The notes under the pieces are model-generated. The model made no database searches. It was not told the origin of the DNA and saw nothing but the letters and a program-made list of their open reading frames with translations. From contig JAUCBJ010001184.1 of the NCBI GenBank assembly GCA_032718475.1, positions 46,224-110,223 on the forward strand: a DNA stretch of 64,000 nucleotides, written 5' to 3'. Numbering within the stretch: the stretch's first letter is position 1; each line of letters opens with the position of its first letter. Source of the DNA: Nemertoderma westbladi (Eukaryota > Xenacoelomorpha > Nemertodermatida > Nemertodermatidae). Shown here in pieces: positions 57,306-64,000 of the stretch. The position numbers were made by a program, and so were the translations under genes.

Positions 57306-59624
57306 ATGGCCCAAGAAAGCTTTACGCGTCAGATGGCTAGAACAGAAGCCCGCCAAGCGGTCAAAGTGGGAGAAATCGTCAAATTCAACGGAGATGAAAT
57401 GAAATGGTTACCGTTTAATGAATATTATGAAGATAGCATACAGAATTCTGTACTATCTAGCGGAGAGAAACTGAGATTCCTCATCAAATGTTTGGAAGGA
57501 CCTCCCAAGTTAATGGCGTTGAAGTTTATTGGACATCCAAATGGATTAAGACAAGTTTGGGATACATTAAACACCAGGTATGGTAATAAGGATAACATAG
57601 CTAAGTATTTGTATGCAAAATTAGTAGCTCCCCGAAAGTTCCTTAGTAACGAGATTATAGAATTTTCCGATGAGATTCAAGAGATCTGCCGACAATTGGA
57701 TTGGTTAGGTAAGTCTCATGAATATCAGAGTTCTATGGTTATTGGAGCCATAGTCTCCACTTTACCAAAGGGTGGAGTATGTACTCGCTGGGACAAGAAA
57801 GTGTTGTATATGATGGAGCAACAACGACGGAGCCCTACCATGGCTGATCTCATGTTATTCCTAGACTGTGAGGTCAAACTACAACTCATAAAGCAGTCCA
57901 GAGAAAAAACATCGGAAAATAAGGTAAGTGAGAAACCAGTTACTAGGAGAAGGATAAACCCAGTATGTTATACTGACGACGGCGAAAGCCAAGCGTCTCA
58001 AGAAGAGGACAGCGGGAAAGACACTGACCACTCTTACTATGTTAACAAGACCCCTAGAGATGTAAGTAAATACAAGCCGCGAACAAATGATAGGAGAGAC
58101 AAGGCTACCAAGACCCCTCCTCAGTCTCCCAACCGAATTCAGGTAAGAAAGCCCGAAGAACGAGCGAAAGTACATAACATTACCCAAGGTAAAGTGAGCA
58201 ACATCAAGCCAAACTGTGTGCTGTGCGACGGGCCCCACCGTTTGAGTGCGTGTACTGAATTCTTTAAGAAATCCCTAGTAGCCAGACGAGAAGTAGTGTG
58301 GGATAAGCGGTTATGCTATAATTGCCTCAGACCAGGACACCAACGGCGAAACTGTTACTCTGACATAAAGTGTGCAAAGTGCGGTGCGAAACATCACGTC
58401 TTGTTACACAGTGAATTTGAACGAAACCACCCGAGTCAGGTGAGTGAGCCAGAATTACATGTCCAATTCAGTGATGTGAACGACACTGACCAAGGTTCTG
58501 AGTGGGAAGGATTCTATACGGACGAATTCTCCGATGCCAATGAATCCTGTTATCTAATAAATACCACAGTGTATCGAGCACTTACATATGAAAAGGACAC
58601 CGACACGGAGTTCCCCCTAACCACCTTTGACAGACAACCATCTTGGAAAGCTCCAACCTCCAACGTAGGAATACGAGAATTTCCGGTAGTACAAGTAAGA
58701 GTTCACGGTCCTAACAAAAGTTACATAGTGAACGCCCTCCTTGACTCCGGCAGCACCGGAACATTCATCGACAAAGAATTAGCCGAGGATATCTTTGCTG
58801 GACAACCCAAATTCCGAACTAAGCTAAATATGTCCGGAATTATGCAGGTTTGGAAATCTACCATAACGGCAGATTACTATGTAGGTGCATTGTCCACCCC
58901 ACAGGATAAATTAGGAGAACAAAGTATAAGGTCAGTAAAAATGGTGGCTATAAAGAACTTCGCTACTACCCAAGCAGACCTTTATAATTGGGATGAGGAT
59001 GAGAGCATCCAACATCTGGAGATACCTCGATTCCAAACAGATTATCCTGGAGTGCAAATCCTCATCGGCCAAAACGCGCATGAGGCACTCGAGACATTGG
59101 AGAAACGGCCTGCTCAACCGCAGCCATTACAAACTTATGCGGTAAGAACTAGAGTAGGTTGGTACTTTACTGGCCCTTCCCGCAGAACTCTTGAAGAAAG
59201 ATTGCCACAAGACCGGCTACTTCAAGTAAAGGATTGGGAAGAGGAGAGCAGTGAAGTGGATGAACCCACTGAGGGAACACCATACTCCTCAGATAATGAC
59301 GACATATATCAACTCTTCGAGGAAGAGAACACAATCGACCTACTAACCGAAAATAAATTATGGAATGATCAGCGAACTTTGTGTCAACTGATTCGCCCAT
59401 CGGGACCCATTGACTACAATGATGAACTCAATGACGAGATAGAGCGTTACAACGCTAGAACCCGGGACGAACTCGCCGTACGATTCTTTACACAAGAGTT
59501 GGTAGAACCCAATTCATACGATAAGGCTCTATCAATAGAAGAAGAAAGAGCCAAGCAAATCCAGGAGACAACTACACGTTTTCTAAAAGATCAAGGGAGA
59601 TATGAAATCGGTCTACCCTTTTGA
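57306..59624 (+). CDS. BEL gag (DUF1759-type), CCHC and aspartic protease
   Basis: First ATG in the frame at 57306 (MAQESFTRQMARTEARQAVK); the frame is open from 57150. The DUF1759-like capsid region has VKFNGDEMKWLPFNEYYEDS and LRFLIKCLEGPPKLMAL. CCHC zinc knuckles lie in CYNCLRPGHQRRNCY, followed by CAKCGAKHH. The aspartic protease has NALLDSGSTGTFID and belongs to the DUF1758/A17-like BEL type. Ends at TGA 59622-59624; the same frame reopens immediately into the pol region, so this is one ORF interrupted by a single stop. Confidence 0.85.
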   Translation: MAQESFTRQMARTEARQAVKVGEIVKFNGDEMKWLPFNEYYEDSIQNSVLSSGEKLRFLIKCLEGPPKLMALKFIGHPNGLRQVWDTLNTRYGNKDNIAKYLYAKLVAPRKFLSNEIIEFSDEIQEICRQLDWLGKSHEYQSSMVIGAIVSTLPKGGVCTRWDKKVLYMMEQQRRSPTMADLMLFLDCEVKLQLIKQSREKTSENKVSEKPVTRRRINPVCYTDDGESQASQEEDSGKDTDHSYYVNKTPRDVSKYKPRTNDRRDKATKTPPQSPNRIQVRKPEERAKVHNITQGKVSNIKPNCVLCDGPHRLSACTEFFKKSLVARREVVWDKRLCYNCLRPGHQRRNCYSDIKCAKCGAKHHVLLHSEFERNHPSQVSEPELHVQFSDVNDTDQGSEWEGFYTDEFSDANESCYLINTTVYRALTYEKDTDTEFPLTTFDRQPSWKAPTSNVGIREFPVVQVRVHGPNKSYIVNALLDSGSTGTFIDKELAEDIFAGQPKFRTKLNMSGIMQVWKSTITADYYVGALSTPQDKLGEQSIRSVKMVAIKNFATTQADLYNWDEDESIQHLEIPRFQTDYPGVQILIGQNAHEALETLEKRPAQPQPLQTYAVRTRVGWYFTGPSRRTLEERLPQDRLLQVKDWEEESSEVDEPTEGTPYSSDNDDIYQLFEEENTIDLLTENKLWNDQRTLCQLIRPSGPIDYNDELNDEIERYNARTRDELAVRFFTQELVEPNSYDKALSIEEERAKQIQETTTRFLKDQGRYEIGLPF

Positions 59625-62600
59625 AAACGAGAACCTAGATTTATAAACAACCGACCATTGGCAGAGAAAAGAATCGCTCAATTACATCGACGCCTTACAG
59701 CAAATGCTTCAGCTAAAGAAATGTACCAAACGCAGTTGAAGAAATTTATCAGCAAAGGTTATGAGGAACGAGTACCGGAAGAAACACCCATAACAGAGAG
59801 AACGTACTATCTAATGCATCATTACGTTCCCAAACCCGGTAAACCACATGAAGTACGAGTTGTATTCGATGGCTCTGCTCTATATATGGGTCAATCTCTC
59901 AATTCCGAGTTGTTACCAGGATCCAACTTGCTACAATCCTTGTTGGGAATACTTCTCAGATTAAGACAATATTCCATCGCGTTCGCTTCCGATATAGAAG
60001 GCATGTTCTTACAGGTCAAGGCGCTAGATAGAGATAGAGACAGTCTAAGGTTTCTATGGTGGCCTGAAGGCGACCTCAAACAGAAACCAGTGGAGTACTG
60101 GATGACCATCCAGGCTTTTGGGATCATATCCAGTCCTTCAAACGCCTGCTCCGTGGTACGGACCACTGCGGATGACAACCGAGACGCCTTCTCAAAAGAG
60201 GTGATTGACAACATCAAAAAGGACATATACATGGACGACAATTTAAAGTCCCTTCCATCGGTAAAAGAAGCCATTGATGTCGCGAAAGGAACGGTAGAGT
60301 GTTTGAAAAGAGGTGGATTTCGACTGACGAAATTCACCAGTAACTCCCGTGAGTTTCTGGAAGCGATACCGGTAGAAGACCGAGGAACGAAAGACCTCGA
60401 CCTAATAAAAGATGATCTTCCAGAAACCAAGACGCTTGGCTTGAAGTGGGACACGGAGAGAGATATCCTGTTTTTTCAGCTAAAACAGCGAGAGAATCCA
60501 GTTCGGACCAAACGGATTTGTCTAAGTATCCTGAGCACTTATTTCGATCCATTGGGATTTATTAGCCCAGTCATATTGATTGCTCGGAGTTTAGTACAAC
60601 AAATGTGGCTTGAAAACCACTCATGGGACGATCCACTTACGGGAGAACTGTTAAAGAAATGGATGAAATGGGAAGATTCTCTACCTGCCATCGAGAGTTT
60701 TATAATTCCCCGTTCATATTTTGGTCATGTTCTCCCTACATATTCCTATCAACTCCATGTGTTTGGAGACGCTAGCGATATGGGAATAGGAATAGTAGCA
60801 TACCTTCGAGTCGAAACCCCGGATGGAATCAAAGTCGCCTTGGTCACCTCTAAGGCATTGATTAACAACAAGTTGAAGGTTCCTCGAGCGGAGTTAAAAG
60901 CGGCTCTCTACGCTACAGCCATCGGACGGAATGTCACGGAACAGATCGATTATCCACTGGAGAAAACTGTTTACTGGACCGACGCTTTGCTCGTGTTGGA
61001 GTATATAACCAATGAAGTCTGTCAGTTCAGCGTCTTTGTTACCAACAGAGTGGCCATTATCCTTAGTCGAACAACAATAGATCAATGGAGACACTGCCCT
61101 GGTACGATTAATCCAGCTGACATCGCCTCCAGAGGAGCCACTCCACAGGAACTGATAGATACTCCAGACTGGTTGGGTGGACCCGACTTCCTGAGCAAGG
61201 AAGAAGATGAATGGCCTCCTCACCTTACTACGGCAGAGATCAGACAAGCCAAGGGAGCGGAAAAGGTCAAACCTAAAACCCGAGCGAGCAAGTCGAAGTT
61301 ATTTAAACCGACGATCGATCTATCTGTATTACATGCTTCCGGAAATGATGCTTCAGATCCACAATCCCTCGTCACGAACAAGTCTGTTGTGGAAATTAAG
61401 GATAGAGATTGGAAATCTGGAATACCAGACGTCTCGCAAGGAATCTCACCCCTGCTGCAGCGAGCAATACATCATTACAGTTCCTGGAATCGGCTCTGTA
61501 AGGCCGTCGCATATTTAAAGCGATGTTTTCATCATCGTTATTCCAGGACGAAGACCACTAATGATACTGCTCCATTAACATCGGTCCAAGTTCATGCTAT
61601 TAAAGATTTACCTAAATATAAAATACCCGATCGGTTTCTAAAAGAAAAGATCAGTTACCAGGAGCATGAAGAAGCCAATAAACAGATACTGCGACTCCTG
61701 CAATGCTACGAGGATTCCGACAAGTATTTCCTGTTGTTAAGAAATCCACAGATGCGCTTAAGGGATCGCTTCTCTAGCACAATGATAGATGGGTTAATAC
61801 GTGTTGGAGGAAGGCTAACTAATGCGCCATTATCTTTTGACACTAAATTCCCCATACTCATCAGGAATCTTGAAGTACAAATCAAGATGATTGTAGATGT
61901 TCACAGTAAACTTTATCATGCTGGTAGAGAACGAGTTCTTAGCGAAATTCGAACTCGCTATTATTTCTATAAACCACGTAGAGCTCTGAACCAAGTTCTT
62001 AGGAACTGCATACCCTGTAGGAAAGCATTCAGTAGGCCTTTAACACAGCGAGAGGCAGAATTACCTAGGGAACGAGTAAGCTTTTATGAACCACCCTTCA
62101 CTAATACTGGTGTAGATTTATTTGGCCCTATTGAAGTATATCGCGCTAGGACTATAGTCAAGAGATGGTGTGTCATCTTCGTATGTATGACTTGTAGAGC
62201 CATCCATCTTGATATGGTGAACGATCTATCTACTAACAGCTTCGTCTTAAGTTTACGACGACAGATCGCTCGCTTCGGAACTAGTAATACCATGCGATCG
62301 GACAAGGGAACGAACTTCATTGGTGCCAACAACGAAATTCAGGCTTACGTAAAGGACTGGAATCAAAGACAGGTGGACGACCAGCTACGGATAACAGCGT
62401 CTAGCTGGACCTTTAACGCCGCCGACGCCCCTTGGTGGGGAGGAAGTTGGGAGAGATTAATTCGAAGTGTCAAAACCGCATTTCACTTTATAGTGCCGTG
62501 CCGCGCATATCTCACTGACGAACTTCTGCGGACGTTAATGGAGGAAATCGCTGCCTATCTTAACGAGAGACCGCTTATGCCAGTCTCATCGAGTCCCGAT

Positions 62601-63113
62601 TCCCTGGAAGCGCTAACACCCGCTCACTTCCTACTTAAGAAACCTGTAGCCATGCTCCCACAATCCGAGATTGCCGACGGAGATGAATACTGCCGTCGAA
62701 CTTGGCAGCTTATGCAGTTGCTATCCCGTCGTTTCGCTGACCATTTTGAGAAACATTATCTGCCCACGCTACAACTTCGAACTAAGTGGTTTGCGCAGCA
62801 GGAAAATGTCAGCGCCGGAGACATGGTGCTTATTGTAGATCCGGACCTTCCACGCAGACGGTGGCAGACAGGTCGTATCATTGAGACGCACATCTCGGAG
62901 GATGGTTTAGTGCGCTCAGTAGAACTCGTCGTCATGCGGCGTAACTTCAAGAAACCTGGCATAATCTTTGAGACGCAACAACTCAATCGCCCAGTTGGTC
63001 GTTTATGTTTGCTGGAAAGAGACCGGGAACTCTCCGGAAACTATGGAAGGCAAGAAACTCTTCCCACGACCACCTCCCTAATCCCTCAAACATCTAGGGG
63101 CTCCTCAACGTAG
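59625..63113 (+). CDS. BEL pol: reverse transcriptase, RNase H, integrase
   Basis: Same frame as the upstream ORF, directly after the TGA. NNRPLAEKRIAQLHRRL precedes the Pao-type RT (FASDIEGMFLQV, LRFLWWPEGD, catalytic YMDDN). The RNase H region has HVFGDASDMGIGIVAYL. The integrase zinc finger is H..LYHAGRERVLSEIR..YY then CIPCRKAF. The integrase catalytic acids are in GVDLFGPIEV, MRSDKGTNFIG and WWGGSWERLIRSVK with the following Glu. The C-terminal region matches the DUF5641 type (GDMVLIVDPDLPRRRWQTGRI). No other stops in 1163 codons, so decay has barely begun. No ATG opens the frame; expression would need readthrough of the TGA. Confidence 0.88.
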   Translation, partial: KREPRFINNRPLAEKRIAQLHRRLTANASAKEMYQTQLKKFISKGYEERVPEETPITERTYYLMHHYVPKPGKPHEVRVVFDGSALYMGQSLNSELLPGSNLLQSLLGILLRLRQYSIAFASDIEGMFLQVKALDRDRDSLRFLWWPEGDLKQKPVEYWMTIQAFGIISSPSNACSVVRTTADDNRDAFSKEVIDNIKKDIYMDDNLKSLPSVKEAIDVAKGTVECLKRGGFRLTKFTSNSREFLEAIPVEDRGTKDLDLIKDDLPETKTLGLKWDTERDILFFQLKQRENPVRTKRICLSILSTYFDPLGFISPVILIARSLVQQMWLENHSWDDPLTGELLKKWMKWEDSLPAIESFIIPRSYFGHVLPTYSYQLHVFGDASDMGIGIVAYLRVETPDGIKVALVTSKALINNKLKVPRAELKAALYATAIGRNVTEQIDYPLEKTVYWTDALLVLEYITNEVCQFSVFVTNRVAIILSRTTIDQWRHCPGTINPADIASRGATPQELIDTPDWLGGPDFLSKEEDEWPPHLTTAEIRQAKGAEKVKPKTRASKSKLFKPTIDLSVLHASGNDASDPQSLVTNKSVVEIKDRDWKSGIPDVSQGISPLLQRAIHHYSSWNRLCKAVAYLKRCFHHRYSRTKTTNDTAPLTSVQVHAIKDLPKYKIPDRFLKEKISYQEHEEANKQILRLLQCYEDSDKYFLLLRNPQMRLRDRFSSTMIDGLIRVGGRLTNAPLSFDTKFPILIRNLEVQIKMIVDVHSKLYHAGRERVLSEIRTRYYFYKPRRALNQVLRNCIPCRKAFSRPLTQREAELPRERVSFYEPPFTNTGVDLFGPIEVYRARTIVKRWCVIFVCMTCRAIHLDMVNDLSTNSFVLSLRRQIARFGTSNTMRSDKGTNFIGANNEIQAYVKDWNQRQVDDQLRITASSWTFNAADAPWWGGSWERLIRSVKTAFHFIVPCRAYLTDELLRTLMEEIAAYLNERPLMPVSSSPDSLEALTPAHFLLKKPVAMLPQSEIADGDEYCRRTWQLMQLLSRRFADHFEKHYLPTLQLRTKWFAQQENVSAGDMVLIVDPDLPRRRWQTGRIIETHISEDGLVRSVELVVMRRNFKKPGIIFETQQLNRPVGRLCLLERDRELSGNYGRQETLPTTTSLIPQTSRGSST

Positions 63114-64000
63114 TACGTCTGGAGTGGGTGTATGTCTATATTATTTTATTTATTTTATTACATTTTATATGTAAATATTATTATGTACTTTATTATAATC
63201 GTTTTATTTAATTTTATTTAGTAGAATGTTATTTAGATTATTTAGTAGATTAGTGCAATATATTAGTGTGTATTACGTAATTACATAATATATCTAGTGT
63301 GACGGCGAGAAATAATTCTTTTCTCTTTCCTTACTGTCCGTATTATATTATAAATGCGAGACTATAGTAAGATGACATGTCCGTACTTATTAAAAGTACA
63401 ATAAAGCTCCTACTATATTTAGGTATTATTGGTAGGCAGAGTATTAGGAATGCAAAGTTCAGATCCTCGTGTCTCGGCTAAACCAAGCTCTGGGTAGACC
63501 TTGGAAACGACTTGCCTCTTCACACTGACATTGCTTCGTGCGATATTGCTCTTCTACCTTATATTAAATAATACATATAGTAGCGTGATGTCCCTCTAAC
63601 AGTAGCGTGAAACGCAAATAAATCTGTTACACCTTTGACCATCTGTAATTCTAGTCGATTAAGATATCGCGGCACCCACCGATATACTTGAAAGACAAAT
63701 TCTAGAATCAGTGGTTAACGTCCCCAGATAAGTTCTGGAATAAATCGGTGCCCATCTTAAATATTAATTTAATATTTATTAAAATCTGTAAAATTCAGAT
63801 CCTTAAAATTTCTAGTCAATTAAGATATCGCAGCACTTACCGATACTCTTAAAAGACAATTTTATAGAATTAAGGATCTTAAGTCCCCAGATATGCTCTG
63901 GAATAAAATTGCGTCAATTTTACCATCAAATAATAAAATTCACGGGAATAAATTTGAATTCATATCTTTAAAATTAATTTAATAAATTGTCATTTTATGC
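63114..64000. other. 3' non-coding part of BEL / right edge
   Basis: AT-rich. It holds a diverged tandem pair at 63640-63743 and 63800-63910 (offset about 161 bp; shared TTAAGATATCGC, CCGATA.(A)CTT and GTCCCCAGAT). No LTR copy of upstream sequence was recognised. Confidence 0.5.
63640..63910 (+). repeat. diverged ~161-bp tandem pair
   Basis: CTAGTC.ATTAAGATATCGC at 63651 and 63812, with CCGATA, AAAGACAA and GTCCCCAGATA.G.TCTGGAAT following in both. May be a 3' UTR or LTR feature of the BEL element. Confidence 0.7.

Larger units (their letters stand above)
54118..63910 (+). mobile_element. BEL/Pao LTR retrotransposon (borders not resolved)
   Basis: The coding order gag-like, CCHC, aspartic protease, RT, RNase H, integrase and C-terminal DUF5641-type region identifies BEL/Pao. 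The left part has a leader duplication (54118-54695). About 900 bp past the pol stop show no copy of upstream sequence, so the right LTR probably lies beyond the window or is lost. Damage: a one-base deletion in the first ORF and one in-frame TGA at the protease-RT border. Otherwise very well preserved, so fairly recent. Confidence 0.85.

Overview
The window looks like nuclear DNA of an invertebrate animal, probably marine. It carries a canonical NF-YA gene with GT-AG introns, plus kinesin light chain, enolase-phosphatase and phosphotriesterase-related genes. It also carries RTE-like and BEL/Pao retroelements, and about 40% of it (my hand estimate, roughly 26 kb) is tandem minisatellite. I cannot name the species from sequence alone.

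Layout. Positions 731-28933 (minus strand) hold one gene, NF-YA. It has eight coding exons that join in phase to a 405-residue protein. About 21 kb of its 28 kb is tandem repeat. A near-intact RTE-like element sits inside its last intron (3491-6478), and a hammerhead ribozyme motif lies in intron 2 (25897-25936), sense to the transcript. Positions 29-36 kb are upstream DNA with many CCAAT boxes, small repeats, an inverted repeat and an RTE fragment. ENOPH1 (36218-36982) and PTER (37983-39011) follow on the plus strand. PTER is interrupted 13 codons before its ancestral stop by a 5'-truncated RTE copy (39012-40936), and its displaced C-terminal codons survive at 40940-40978. Positions 41-49.4 kb hold four minisatellites and no gene. 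A kinesin light chain gene, uninterrupted over 1.77 kb, is on the minus strand at 49752-51518. From about 54 kb to the right edge is a BEL/Pao retrotransposon with a leader duplication, an extra Ala/Glu-rich first ORF, a gag/protease ORF and a pol ORF.

Main observation. The NF-YA minisatellites are not random intron filler. At four of its seven introns the repeat unit contains the exon-intron junction: the last 5-21 exon bases plus the 5' splice site, and the array abuts the genuine donor. At a fifth place the unit contains the genuine 3' splice site and the first 12 exon bases, about 245 times over 7.9 kb. The gene therefore looks as if its introns grew by tandem amplification seeded on splice sites, producing hundreds of decoy donors and acceptors. 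This is the best candidate for an undescribed process in the window.

Genes and neighbours. NF-YA is a CCAAT-binding transcription factor subunit, and its own upstream region has about 19 CCAAT boxes in 1.9 kb, so autoregulation is possible. ENOPH1, PTER and KLC all lack introns over the readable coding region, in contrast with NF-YA. They do not form an obvious pathway.
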